Shown piece by piece: positions 40,006-49,078 of a stretch of 64,000 nucleotides of DNA. The first letter of the stretch is position 1. Each line of letters opens with the position of its first letter. The notes under the pieces are model-generated. The model made no database searches and was not told where the DNA came from. It saw only the letters and a program-made list of their open reading frames with translations. The stretch is from an uncultured Clostridia bacterium (GTDB lineage Bacteria; Bacillota; Clostridia; Christensenellales; CAG-314): contig CALVWF010000005.1 in assembly GCA_944364615.1 (NCBI GenBank), positions 1 through 64,000 on the forward strand, given 5' to 3'. The position numbers and the translations under genes are program-made.

Positions 40006-41098
40006 GAGTTACGCCCTCCTTCAGGGTACGTCTGTGCGCCAAGGTGACAAGCAAAGGCATTGTCATCGGCAAGATGTACTGCACAACGGCAAAAGGATAT
40101 TTCAACACTTTCAGCGCCTTCAATAGATACTCTTCAACCGGGAACAGCAACGGAGTCAATCCCGCCAACGCAATCACCGACACTATCCACCAATTTAAAG
40201 CGGGCGATGCGGTACGGAAAATGCTGCACATACATCTGTAAGCGCAAAAGGCAAATACGCACAGTTTTATAAAGATGGACATCATCCACACTGACAGGAA
40301 CAACCAGTCGAGACGTCCGTTGACAGACGCAAATACGGCAAACTGACTGACTTTGCTCATTGCAGGATTGTAAAACTGCGCGGTGTTTCCGTAAAGTGCG
40401 CAAAACACCGTGTTCATAAACACAGCAAACAAACTTCCCGTTATAAAACAGATCAGTGTAACGGGAGCAACGTTCTTCTGCGATTTAATGTCCGACAGCA
40501 AAAAGTAAATAAACACGTAATCGCTGAACCAAAAGGAGTAGTCCTCCATTGTTTCTTTAAGTTTACCGATGTCCGTAGCAACAGGATACAGTTCTTCCCA
40601 GTTGGCATTCGTCGCAGGGTAGACAAGCATACATATTAGGCAGATGATTATTATGGTAAACAACGCTTCGTTTACTCTTGCTATCGCATTGAATCCTCTT
40701 GACAATGAAAACGTCATCAGCAAAAAGACAGGTATGAAAAACCCCAGCCAGTTGGTGTTTACCGCAAAGGAAGCGGAAAACACGTCGTAAGCAGACGTCA
40801 TCAACGTCACCATTCTTATAAGCACAAACGCTAAAAAAATTACAAAAACGATTTTGGCAACAGGACGTCCGACAGTCATGTTGAGAATGTCTTTCAACTC
40901 GTATCTGTGATTGAGACCGACAGCCCACAGCAAAAAGCACAGACATATCAGATCTATTAAAAGCATTGTCGCTATAACTATCCAACTGTCGGTACCCGTT
41001 TGTCGGGCGAGCATTGCCGGTAACGTAAGATATTTGCCACCGGGAATAATTACCAACAATATGAGCGCGAGTTGTCGCATGTTAACATTGTTGTTCAT
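39992..41098 (-). CDS. gerB: GerB-family germinant receptor permease
   Basis: A 368-residue protein with about ten helices, of the spore-germination permease family (APC-like) that binds the germinant in the inner spore membrane. The N-terminal NVNMRQLALILLVIIPGGK and the helix pattern fit. The start at 41098 has GAGGTG five bases upstream; an in-frame GTG two codons earlier overlaps that site. It lies 7 bp after gerA and overlaps gerC, so the three are translated together. Confidence 0.92.
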   Translation of the reverse strand: MNNNVNMRQLALILLVIIPGGKYLTLPAMLARQTGTDSWIVIATMLLIDLICLCFLLWAVGLNHRYELKDILNMTVGRPVAKIVFVIFLAFVLIRMVTLMTSAYDVFSASFAVNTNWLGFFIPVFLLMTFSLSRGFNAIARVNEALFTIIIICLICMLVYPATNANWEELYPVATDIGKLKETMEDYSFWFSDYVFIYFLLSDIKSQKNVAPVTLICFITGSLFAVFMNTVFCALYGNTAQFYNPAMSKVSQFAVFASVNGRLDWLFLSVWMMSIFIKLCVFAFCAYRCMCSIFRTASPALNWWIVSVIALAGLTPLLFPVEEYLLKALKVLKYPFAVVQYILPMTMPLLVTLAHRRTLKEGVTHEYA

Positions 41099-41105
41099 GA
41101 GCACC

Positions 41106-42518
41106 TCATTTTTTTCTTGTCTTGTTTACGTTGGGAACAGAATCGGGACGCTGCAACGTGTCGTTGATGGACTTAGCAAACACTGCGTCCTGTCTGTCCT
41201 TTTGTACCGAAGGAGCATAGGGTGCAAGATACGGAGTTCCGAAACTGTCTACACTGCTCATATACAGCAACAATACAAGCAGTCCCAACAACACGCCCAG
41301 CAATCCCATAATGCCCCCTATATACGTAAATGCCATTCTCAGCATACTGAGCACAAGAGTGTTTTCCGGCATTGTGTACAGACCTATTCCGCTGAGTGCT
41401 CCGACCATTACCGCCGGTGCGCTGAGCAATCCTGCCTTGACTGCGGCGTCTCCCAACACGATTGCCCCTACCAACGACAGCGACATGCCTACCGCCGTGG
41501 GCATTCGGAGATTTGCTTCACGCAAAATATCGAAAATGATGATGACCATCAGCATTTCGGACAGCGGAGAGAAGGGTATAGACTGTGTGGAATTGAGTAT
41601 GGTTATCAGAAACTTTAACGGTATTATCTGGTAATTGTACTTCTGCAGACAGACATATACCGCCGGAAGCAACACAGACGCCAACACACTTATAAAACGC
41701 AACAGTCTGCTGACGGATGTTACCAGTCCGCTTTCATGGTAATCGCCGGGACTTTGCAAATCTTCTATAAACAAATAGGGTAGCGTCAGCACCATCGGAG
41801 AACCGTCCACCACGACGGACACCCTCCCTTCCAACATTTTTGCCACCGCCACGTCGGGTTTTTCCGTTACGCCTACACGGTAAAACAAAGCCGTTTTCCG
41901 GGGGTCGAGATATCTTGACAGATAACTGCTGTCCATAACTCCGTCAATGTCTATGTCGGAAATTCTTTGCACGATTTTTTCCACCACCTGAATGTCCGCT
42001 ATACCCTCGATATAGCAGACGTAAACCGCTGTGTCGGTGTATCTTCCCACATTCAGTTGCACCGTCTTGAAGTCGGGAGTTTTGAGTCTCTTGCGCAGTA
42101 AAGTAATGTTTACCTTGACGTCTTCCACAAATCCTTCACGCGGTCCTCGCATCACAAGAGATGTCGGCGGTTCGGTAACGGAACGTCCCGTCTCCACGCG
42201 GGTGTCTACACATACGCAACCGTCCTCTCCGTCCACAAACACCAAAGTGTAACCGTTGGTAAAGTCGGACAGCGCCTGTTCGAAAGACACCGCTTCTCTG
42301 ACGGTTATTCCGCAGGATATACTGTTTAAAATTTCTTTCAGTCCGTGTGCCTTTACGCAAATAAGCGGTTCGATGACGAATTCGCGTATTTTGCTTACGC
42401 TGCACATCGTGTCAAGACTTACGACGTTTATGTCGCAACCGTTGGTTATAGTCCTTACTCGGAAGTCGTCGCAGCCTCTGTACAACTGACTGAGTTTTGT
42501 AAAATACTTGCTGTTCAT
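41106..42518 (-). CDS. gerA: GerA-family germinant receptor subunit
   Basis: About 470 residues. A soluble N-terminal domain (~1-270) with MRGPREGFVEDVKVNITLLR and VVVDGSPMVLTLPYLF, both typical of GerA proteins, is followed by about five helices and a polar tail. GerA, GerB and GerC form the receptor that triggers spore germination, so this operon marks the organism as a spore former. The start is uncertain: ATG 42518 gives a family-like beginning and has a TATAAT (42544-42549, minus) upstream, but a weak ribosome site. The frame stays open to an ATG at 42563. A better site (AAGGAG) upstream fits only a 9-codon leader frame. Confidence 0.85.
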   Translation of the reverse strand: MNSKYFTKLSQLYRGCDDFRVRTITNGCDINVVSLDTMCSVSKIREFVIEPLICVKAHGLKEILNSISCGITVREAVSFEQALSDFTNGYTLVFVDGEDGCVCVDTRVETGRSVTEPPTSLVMRGPREGFVEDVKVNITLLRKRLKTPDFKTVQLNVGRYTDTAVYVCYIEGIADIQVVEKIVQRISDIDIDGVMDSSYLSRYLDPRKTALFYRVGVTEKPDVAVAKMLEGRVSVVVDGSPMVLTLPYLFIEDLQSPGDYHESGLVTSVSRLLRFISVLASVLLPAVYVCLQKYNYQIIPLKFLITILNSTQSIPFSPLSEMLMVIIIFDILREANLRMPTAVGMSLSLVGAIVLGDAAVKAGLLSAPAVMVGALSGIGLYTMPENTLVLSMLRMAFTYIGGIMGLLGVLLGLLVLLLYMSSVDSFGTPYLAPYAPSVQKDRQDAVFAKSINDTLQRPDSVPNVNKTRKK

Positions 42519-42681
42519 GCCTTTAATGTGTGTAACACAACGGATTATATACCACCAAAGCATTGTCCGAACACCCGATTTCTCCTTCTATATTTTTAAA
42601 AACTATAAAAGTAACCTGTAAGATGTCACCGTGCACACAGTAATTTAAAACATCCGAAACATCTTTTTAAAGTAACGTGCA

Positions 42682-42710
42682 TAAAAAAAAGACGTGCATT
42701 TCTGCACGTC
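42682..42710 (-). terminator. Terminator of the lepB operon
   Basis: The stem GACGTGCA / TGCACGTC is followed on the minus strand by TTTTTTTTAT, 13 bp after the lepB stop. Confidence 0.85.
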
Positions 42711-42722
42711 TGTAGGTTCAGT

Positions 42723-43325
42723 TCAGTCTATTACCACTCCGAAAACACGGGAATAACTTACGTCCCCCACTTCGGTATTGCGTGAATCCTTGCTGTTGTT
42801 GCGGTTGTCTCCCATTGCGAAAAAATAACCTTCCGGCACGGTATAGGCGTTTTCTTCCCCTATACAGTCTTTAAGCCTTTCGAGATAAGTGCGACCTATA
42901 TTGGGAATTTCCACTTCGTTTCCTTTCCAAATGTACTTTTCCTCAGCCGTTTCGCCCGTGTCGTTACAGCGCACCATCACTTTGAAAGTATCTTCCGTCA
43001 CGTTTTCCACCCAGATGCTGTCCCCCGCTACCGCAACGACTCTTTTTATCAACTTTTTGTTGCTGTCGTCGAAAGACTGCCACCAGTTGGTGTCCTCCAC
43101 GAAAAACACTACCACGTCGCCTCGTTGTATCTTGGCGGTCTTACTTACCCAGACTACGTCGCCGTCCTTTAAAGTGGGAAACATCGACGTCTGACTGACT
43201 TTAACGCTGGTAAAGAAAAAAACCTTGACTATAAGCAAAACAGTGAGTACGACGCAACCCGTAATAAGTAAAATATTTATTATATCGTATTTGTTTTTTT
43301 TCGGCGTCGTTTCACCGTTGTTCAT
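42723..43325 (-). CDS. lepB: Signal peptidase I
   Basis: A 200-residue, single-helix S26 serine protease that removes signal peptides outside the membrane. The catalytic serine is S47 in SQTSMFPTL and the general base is K94 in LIKRVVAVAGD; the C-terminal MGDNRNNSKDSR is also conserved. The N-terminal helix is at ~15-38. Its start lies inside the 3' end of the DUF951 gene (14-bp overlap), with AAGGCGGT as ribosome site. Confidence 0.95.
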   Translation of the reverse strand: MNNGETTPKKNKYDIINILLITGCVVLTVLLIVKVFFFTSVKVSQTSMFPTLKDGDVVWVSKTAKIQRGDVVVFFVEDTNWWQSFDDSNKKLIKRVVAVAGDSIWVENVTEDTFKVMVRCNDTGETAEEKYIWKGNEVEIPNIGRTYLERLKDCIGEENAYTVPEGYFFAMGDNRNNSKDSRNTEVGDVSYSRVFGVVID

Positions 43326-43497
43326 CGTTTTTTACCGCCTTGTGAAATTGTTGTGAATCAAGCATTACCACGCGTTTGCAATTGTTGCATTGCAATTTAT
43401 AGTCCGCGCCCACTCGCAGTACAGTCCAACTGCTGCTTCCGCAAGCGTGCGGTTTCCTTGTAGTAATAGTTTGTCCAACGGTATAGTTTATACTCAT
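43312..43497 (-). CDS. DUF951 small Cys-containing protein
   Basis: A 61-residue protein matching DUF951, seen widely in Bacillota: RKPHACGSSSWTVLRVGADY, then KLQCNNCKRVVML. C19, C37 and C40 with H18 suggest a zinc-ribbon-like site. Function is unknown. Its ATG overlaps the TGA of the preceding gene (ATGA), so it depends on translational coupling, and it overlaps lepB by 14 bp. Confidence 0.9.
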   Translation of the reverse strand: MSINYTVGQTITTRKPHACGSSSWTVLRVGADYKLQCNNCKRVVMLDSQQFHKAVKNDEQR

Positions 43498-45146
43498 ATC
43501 AATACAATATTGTTTACAATTATCTTGTTGTCGCACAAAAACGCCATTGACAACGGACGCTGTTCGGCAGGCATGGGTTCGCCGTGTTCGTTGTAAAAGG
43601 CACTGTACTCCGCAGTGACTTTCTGCCACTTTCCGTCCCCTGCAAGGTCTGCCTCGAATGTGTACCTGTTGCCGTCTTCCGCAGTTGCTACCAACGTGAG
43701 TTTTCCTGCAATTTCCGTGCAGACATCCAGACTGATGCTGTCGCAGTTTCTGTATGTGACAAAATCGTCATGAACGGCGAAAGTGAGCATCCGTTTGCCT
43801 TCCACTCCCGTTATGCCGAGATAACCTTCCGCACGCACAAGTCTGTTTTCGTTGCTGTGCCAATGTTTGCCGTTGCCTATCGCTATCAGTTTGCCCGACA
43901 TCATAGAACCGTCGAAAACAAGTCTTGTGGCTGTCTTCAGACGATACTTGTCGCTAACCTTTATTCTTAGCAGAGGACTTGTGATATCTATCGTTTCGTG
44001 ATTGTACATATACGCCAACGCAAGCACTTCCTTGCCCGTTGAGTAAACGTCCAATTGAGCCGTTATCGTTCCGTCCTCCGATACGCTGACGGGGGCTTTT
44101 ACCCAGTTTTTACCTTTCAAAGACGCGTCACGACAATACCACACTCTGATGTCTTCCGCCGGGAAGGAGGTATTTACCCTGACTGTAAGCACGTCGCTAT
44201 CGGTAAGCGAAAGTTCCAGATCGTCATCCACCGTCTTGTCTTCAAACCATCTGACTATATTGAGTGCGCAGGTTTCCGTCATATAATCCATTACTTTGGG
44301 CACTATAAGCAGACGACTGCTGTCGTTTGCTCTAAAATACGTTGTAGACAACTTGACTACGTCTACCGTACCGCTGTTGCCTCCGCTTACCACGTACAAA
44401 GGCACTTTTATCAACGGAACATAACTTTGCGGACTGAGTCCTATTTCCCAGATTTTGTGCAAAGTGTCTTCGTGCAGAACTTCTTCCATTTCCTCTTTGC
44501 TGTCCGACTCGGCAACGACTTCCATTACCTTTTCGTCGTCAGAGTACCTGCCCTGCAGATATTCTTCGTACAGATTGCCGAACACTACCGAACCTTTCTT
44601 GATTCTGCCGTCCATTGCAAGCACGATAAGTCCGGTACGACTGCCCTGTCCCACCGTCAGTACGGAAACGTCTTTTATAAAGGACAAACTTTTCAGATAA
44701 GTAATAGCCCTCATGCTGTTTATTGCGTATTCGTACCACTTGGTGTTTCTGACGTCGTTTGCCACGTAGTAATCATCGGTTTGCGCAGATGCGTTGGCGT
44801 ATTCGATGACGTCGGGGTAAAGAGTAAATCTGCCCTTTTCCGCATAACCCCTGTAATCTATAGCCATTGCGCAAAATCCGTAACTTGCCCAGTAAACAAG
44901 GTCTTCGTGGTCAATTTCTTTGCGACTGTCGTTTATTACCAGAATTGCAGACTTCGCCGACGAATTGTCGGGATAACACAATTCCGCATATACACGACTT
45001 TTTTTCTCGCCGAAATTCCGTCCTGTAAAATACACGCACTCGGTAACGACTCCGTCCGTCACGGTGCGTTTTACCACGGATTCTTCCAGCGGCTGATTTG
45101 CGTCAAAGTCACCGAATATTTCGGCTGCTGTAAGTAAGTTTTGCAT
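43494..45146 (-). CDS. Alpha/beta-hydrolase-like (acetyl-esterase type) protein with C-terminal beta domain
   Basis: A 550-residue cytoplasmic protein. Residues ~1-310 resemble the alpha/beta-hydrolase fold of acyl/acetyl-xylan esterases: SAILVINDSRKEIDHEDLVY, MAIDYRGYAEKGRFTLYP and, at the expected nucleophile elbow, VLTVGQGSRTGLIVLAMDG. The elbow is GQGSRTG rather than a clean GxSxG, so activity is uncertain. Residues ~310-550 look beta-rich and may be accessory domains. The start at 45146 has AGGAGA upstream. It is the first gene of a unit with DUF951 and lepB. Confidence 0.6.
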   Translation of the reverse strand: MQNLLTAAEIFGDFDANQPLEESVVKRTVTDGVVTECVYFTGRNFGEKKSRVYAELCYPDNSSAKSAILVINDSRKEIDHEDLVYWASYGFCAMAIDYRGYAEKGRFTLYPDVIEYANASAQTDDYYVANDVRNTKWYEYAINSMRAITYLKSLSFIKDVSVLTVGQGSRTGLIVLAMDGRIKKGSVVFGNLYEEYLQGRYSDDEKVMEVVAESDSKEEMEEVLHEDTLHKIWEIGLSPQSYVPLIKVPLYVVSGGNSGTVDVVKLSTTYFRANDSSRLLIVPKVMDYMTETCALNIVRWFEDKTVDDDLELSLTDSDVLTVRVNTSFPAEDIRVWYCRDASLKGKNWVKAPVSVSEDGTITAQLDVYSTGKEVLALAYMYNHETIDITSPLLRIKVSDKYRLKTATRLVFDGSMMSGKLIAIGNGKHWHSNENRLVRAEGYLGITGVEGKRMLTFAVHDDFVTYRNCDSISLDVCTEIAGKLTLVATAEDGNRYTFEADLAGDGKWQKVTAEYSAFYNEHGEPMPAEQRPLSMAFLCDNKIIVNNIVLI

Positions 45147-45218
45147 AATTCTCCTGAAAAACGTAATGCAACAATTGTAGCACAACGAAAATATTTGTCA
45201 ATAACGCTTTTAAAACAA

Positions 45219-45689
45219 CTACTTGTGGTATCCCACATTGTTGTTTATGGCAAGTATTCTGTATATCTGTTCGGCAGTTACCACTCTTGCCAACTGATGC
45301 GGAAGAGTTACCGCTCCAAGGGACCAACGAACGTCGGCGCGCTGTCTGACTTCTTCTGACAAGCCGTAACTGCCGCCTATTAAAAAAGTGAACGTCGAAT
45401 GCGTCTGCATTGCACGTTTTACCGTTTCCGCCATTTCGGTACTTGACAGCATCTTGCCGGCTGTGTCCATTGCTACGACAAAACCTTCGGCGTTTTCCAA
45501 CAGCAAACGTCCTTCCTGTTTCAATATCGTTTCCGTTTCGGCACTGTTGGGCACGCCTTTAAACAGCGTTTCAGGCACTTCTCTGACTTCGGTGCGGGCA
45601 AATCTCGAACAGCGTTTCAGATATTCTTCTATTGCCTGCAAAAAAAATTTTTCCTTTACCTTTCCTACCGCCACTATTTTTATCTTCAT
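45219..45689 (-). CDS. rlmH: 23S rRNA (pseudouridine1915-N3)-methyltransferase
   Basis: A 156-residue SPOUT methyltransferase that methylates pseudouridine 1915 in helix 69 of 23S rRNA with S-adenosylmethionine. It starts MKIKIVAVGKVKEKF and ends in the family-specific trefoil knot: FLIGGSYGLSEEV and LPHQLARVVTAEQIYRI. Length is normal. Its ATG overlaps the stop of the CPBP protease gene by four bases. Confidence 0.96.
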   Translation of the reverse strand: MKIKIVAVGKVKEKFFLQAIEEYLKRCSRFARTEVREVPETLFKGVPNSAETETILKQEGRLLLENAEGFVVAMDTAGKMLSSTEMAETVKRAMQTHSTFTFLIGGSYGLSEEVRQRADVRWSLGAVTLPHQLARVVTAEQIYRILAINNNVGYHK

Positions 45690-46567
45690 GAAAATAACAC
45701 CAACACCCACATCGCCGCGCAGAAAATTACCGCAAGAATAAAACCTGCATTGATTACCGCAACGTATCCGTCAGGCTTTTGCCCGCCTTCGTTGTTTTTC
45801 TTGAACGGAAATACTTTTACATACACCGCGCACAGCACGAGAAGCAGTATAAGCGATACAAAAAATATTTCCAGCGGATGGTCGCTGTAAAATCCTGTAG
45901 GCTCTAACGTCAGCGACAGCACAACCGCAAGTATATTGTTGAACATATGAAGCGCAACGCAGGTAAAGAAACCGCCCCTGCGTACCGCAATTGTCAATGC
46001 ACACCCCAACACAAACTGATGCACTGTCTGCGCAGGGTTCATGTGGAACAGCGAAAACAGCAGACCGCTCAACGCAATTCCTTTAATACCGCTTTCGGCA
46101 AGAGTGTTGCCTATCATTCCGCGGAAAACAAATTCTTCGGTGAATGCGGCTACGACGCACGCAACGATTATTACGGCAGGCAACGTTTCGGGACTTATCA
46201 CTATCCCCACCGACGGCCGTTTCAGTCCCGCCGCTTCTATAAGATCTCCCAACCATTCGTTTACGGGAGTCATTACGTTTACCAGCAACAGCACAAAAGC
46301 CAGTCCGAAAAGCAAATGCCTGTAATCGAATTTTCTGATGTTGGCAACCGTCACTATATCGGCTTTTACGGTCCTCGCATAAACATAAGCAGTCAGCGCA
46401 AGCGCAACGGAATAGACGCCGTTTGCCCATATTACAGTTACGTCGTTGCCGTTCATTATCACCAAAGACAATGCCAACTGCAATATAAGCGACGCAGCCA
46501 CGACTACCGCAAAGCAGTTGTACGCAGACCTCTTGCCGTATGTGTTGAATGTTGTCTGATTACTCAA
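45686..46567 (-). CDS. CPBP-family intramembrane metalloprotease
   Basis: A 293-residue membrane protein with about eight helices. It belongs to the CAAX-protease/bacteriocin-processing (CPBP, Abi) family: EEFVFRG supplies the glutamate pair, FSLFHMNP the first histidine, and ALHMFNN the second. Roles range from bacteriocin self-immunity to protein processing; the target is unknown. I choose the TTG at 46567, overlapping the walJ stop, because GGAG lies eight bases upstream; another TTG ten codons earlier has no site. It sits between walJ and rlmH in a three-gene operon. Confidence 0.88.
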   Translation of the reverse strand: MSNQTTFNTYGKRSAYNCFAVVVAASLILQLALSLVIMNGNDVTVIWANGVYSVALALTAYVYARTVKADIVTVANIRKFDYRHLLFGLAFVLLLVNVMTPVNEWLGDLIEAAGLKRPSVGIVISPETLPAVIIVACVVAAFTEEFVFRGMIGNTLAESGIKGIALSGLLFSLFHMNPAQTVHQFVLGCALTIAVRRGGFFTCVALHMFNNILAVVLSLTLEPTGFYSDHPLEIFFVSLILLLVLCAVYVKVFPFKKNNEGGQKPDGYVAVINAGFILAVIFCAAMWVLVLFS

Positions 46568-47333
46568 TGGTCTTGCTCCTGTTGTACTGATAGGCAAGGT
46601 GCAGCCGCACCTGTCTGCCCTCCTCTATATGCCTGTTTCTGAATACTTTCATTGCTTCGGCAAAGGCAAGTTCGTGAGTGTTGTTGTTTTCGGAAATGTG
46701 CGCAAGCACAATGTCTCTGACGTTACCGTTTAAAAGTTTGTCTATAAGAACCGACGCCTGTCTGTTTGACAGGTGTCCGTTGTCGGACAGTATCCTGCGT
46801 TTCAACTGATAGGGATAATTGCCTCTGACCAGCATATCTTCGTCGTGATTGCTTTCTATCTGTACTATACTGCACGGCAACAGAAATTCTTCCAGTTGTT
46901 CCGTTACCGTGCCCGTGTCGGTGACGCTGGCAACGTAGTTGTAACCGTCGTAAAAGCGGTAACCGCAACAGTAAGACGCATCGTGACTGCATTTTACAAA
47001 ATCCACACTGACGTCGCCCACACGAAACCCGTCGTCAAATCTTTGTACACCCGTTATTCCGCACTTGCTCTCCACCGACGGAGCGCACAGTCTGTGCGCG
47101 AAAACGGGAGTGTCGTTGTGTTGTGCCCAGCCCGACAACGCGCCTATGTGGTCTCCGTGTTCGTGAGTAATCAGAATCGCGGTAATGTCGGAAGGGGTAA
47201 GCCCCACTTCGTTGAGGTATCTTTTTAAAGTATTGTAAGTAAATCCGGCGTCTACAAGTATATTGCTTTCAGCCGATTGTATCAAAGTGCAGTTGCCGTG
47301 ACTGCCACTGTAAAGAGAGGTTAATTTTACCAT
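46560..47333 (-). CDS. walJ: Metallo-beta-lactamase-fold hydrolase, WalJ/YycJ type
   Basis: A 257-residue MBL-fold protein with the di-metal motif THEHGDH (H57, H59, D61, H62), further metal residues in CSHDASYC and SDTGTVTEQ-like positions, and late LSNRQAS and LAHISENNN. The layout matches YycJ/WalJ proteins, nuclease-like MBL enzymes linked to coordination of cell division with replication. There is no ribosome site; the promoter's -10 is only seven bases before the ATG, so the mRNA is probably leaderless. Confidence 0.85.
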   Translation of the reverse strand: MVKLTSLYSGSHGNCTLIQSAESNILVDAGFTYNTLKRYLNEVGLTPSDITAILITHEHGDHIGALSGWAQHNDTPVFAHRLCAPSVESKCGITGVQRFDDGFRVGDVSVDFVKCSHDASYCCGYRFYDGYNYVASVTDTGTVTEQLEEFLLPCSIVQIESNHDEDMLVRGNYPYQLKRRILSDNGHLSNRQASVLIDKLLNGNVRDIVLAHISENNNTHELAFAEAMKVFRNRHIEEGRQVRLHLAYQYNRSKTIE

Positions 47334-47340
47334 AAAAAGT

Positions 47341-47369
47341 ATTATACCACATACCTGCGATTTTTTCAA
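47341..47369 (-). promoter_or_regulatory. walJ promoter, predicted leaderless start
   Basis: On the minus strand TTGAAA (47369-47364), a 17-bp spacer and TATAAT (47346-47341). The ATG begins eight bases after the -10, where transcription itself should start. Confidence 0.75.
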
Positions 47370-47406
47370 CAATTAACAGTCGATGCACTTCACGCCGTAC
47401 AAAAAA

Positions 47407-47428
47407 CACGGCACAACGTTGTGCCGTG
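47407..47428 (-). terminator. Terminator of the GPH symporter gene
   Basis: The perfect 22-bp palindrome CACGGCACAACGTTGTGCCGTG is followed by TTTTTTG on the minus strand, 10 bp after the symporter stop. Confidence 0.85.
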
Positions 47429-47437
47429 CGTATTTTG

Positions 47438-49069
47438 TTAAAGTTGATTCAAGAGTTCCTGCCTCTTGCTTTCGTAATCGGGGTCACTGTCTTTGCTTTC
47501 GATAAGGTTTACTATCTTAGTCTGCATGTCTTTGTCCAACTTATACTTAAAAGCAATTATGATTCCTACAATACAAATTGCAATGGGCAACAAGGTCAGG
47601 GTAAACCGTATTGCCTGCTGCGCGCTTTCCACCTGTATTACGGGAGTCAACTGGTAAGTTTCCCCTACAAGCGTCGCCTTGAAATTTTCCAGCGCCATTC
47701 CCAACTGCTGCAATGCCGACTGAGGATCGCTAAGATAACTGTTGTACTGTTCTACCGAAATATACTGTGTTTCAACGTAGCCTGCCATACCTATAAACAG
47801 CGGAGGAATGGACAATCCTATTGCCTGGGCGGTAGTATTCAAAAAGTTGGTAAGCCCTGAAAACGCCCCCTCGGTGCGTTCGCCGAAGTACAACTGTCCT
47901 ACGTCACACACGTCGCCGAATGCCGAATGAGGAATAAACATCGTGCCTCCGATGCCCAGTCCTATCGCTACGCCCATGACAAGCACAAACCAATCGGGTA
48001 CTCCCGCAGTGGTAACAATACTGTTGTTTACTACGGATATTGCGCCTTCCGCCGGCAAAAACATCAGAATCACCGACAAAACTATCCACAAAGACGCACC
48101 GAAAATATAGGCGAAGCGTTTGCTTTTCTTTCTGATTATGTACAGATACAACGGCAAAGCGATAATCTGCGCAAAGAACATCAGCCCTGCGGTAACCGTA
48201 GCAATCGGGAAACGGGAAGCACCGCTTTCCATCGTTTCGAGATAGGTATATCTGCGCAAATAAAAATCGCAGTATGTAAAGAAGAAACTGCTCATTACCG
48301 CCATTCCCATACTTGTGCACATCTGCATACCGAGATACTGACGGTAAGTCTTTACTTTCAGAGGACGGAAAAACTGTCTGAAAGAAATCTTTTTTCTGAC
48401 GGGAGGAGTGACTATCTGTTCTTTACTGAACAATGCGGTTATTATAATGGACAGCGCAAATATAACTCCGAAAACAGAGGACATCAGAATATAACTTACA
48501 CCGCTGTCCCCCTTGGTCGGGCTTGCAATCATTCCCGGTACCACGACGCAAACAATGCTGGACGTCAGCGAAAAAGCAATGCGTACTGCGTTCACCTTGT
48601 TGCGTTCGGTAAAATCGTCCGTCATTTCGCTGGCGTGCGAATAGTAGGGAATAAGCACGAAAGACTGTGCCGTGGCGTACAGTATGTACATGAAAATGAC
48701 CAGCACAATCTTCAACGCCACACTGTTGGTCACAAGATTCCACGGGAAAAACAACAGTATCAACGCCACAAGCACGACAGGCGCAAATATCAGCATAAAA
48801 TATCTGCGTTTGCCCAGTCTGCCGGGCTTCTTGCCGTCGGTTACTGTTCCTATAAACGGATCTATAAGTCCGTCCCAGAACTTGCTGAACAACAGTATCA
48901 CAGACACCCAATACATGGGAATGCCCACTACCAGAGTCAGAAAAGGAACGAATAAAAAGTTGATTATATTAAACGATCCGCCACCGAATATATCTCCGGA
49001 AGCAAATGCCAACTTGTTGCCCAGCGAAACTTTGCCCGCAGGCGCGCTCTTTACGGTACCTTTGCTCAA
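47438..49069 (-). CDS. GPH-family (MelB-like) sugar:cation symporter
   Basis: A 543-residue major-facilitator-type membrane protein with 12 predicted helices. The glycoside-pentoside-hexuronide symporter signature is clear: KFWDGLIDPFIGTVTDGKK, GRLGKRRYFML, and the second-half GIGGTMFIPHSAFGDVCDV. It imports a sugar or glycoside with Na+ or H+; the substrate cannot be read. A long C-terminal cytoplasmic tail ends in a charged helix. It is 9 bp after the ychF gene, so both may share a transcript. Confidence 0.9.
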   Translation of the reverse strand: MSKGTVKSAPAGKVSLGNKLAFASGDIFGGGSFNIINFLFVPFLTLVVGIPMYWVSVILLFSKFWDGLIDPFIGTVTDGKKPGRLGKRRYFMLIFAPVVLVALILLFFPWNLVTNSVALKIVLVIFMYILYATAQSFVLIPYYSHASEMTDDFTERNKVNAVRIAFSLTSSIVCVVVPGMIASPTKGDSGVSYILMSSVFGVIFALSIIITALFSKEQIVTPPVRKKISFRQFFRPLKVKTYRQYLGMQMCTSMGMAVMSSFFFTYCDFYLRRYTYLETMESGASRFPIATVTAGLMFFAQIIALPLYLYIIRKKSKRFAYIFGASLWIVLSVILMFLPAEGAISVVNNSIVTTAGVPDWFVLVMGVAIGLGIGGTMFIPHSAFGDVCDVGQLYFGERTEGAFSGLTNFLNTTAQAIGLSIPPLFIGMAGYVETQYISVEQYNSYLSDPQSALQQLGMALENFKATLVGETYQLTPVIQVESAQQAIRFTLTLLPIAICIVGIIIAFKYKLDKDMQTKIVNLIESKDSDPDYESKRQELLNQL

Positions 49070-49078
49070 AACTACCTC

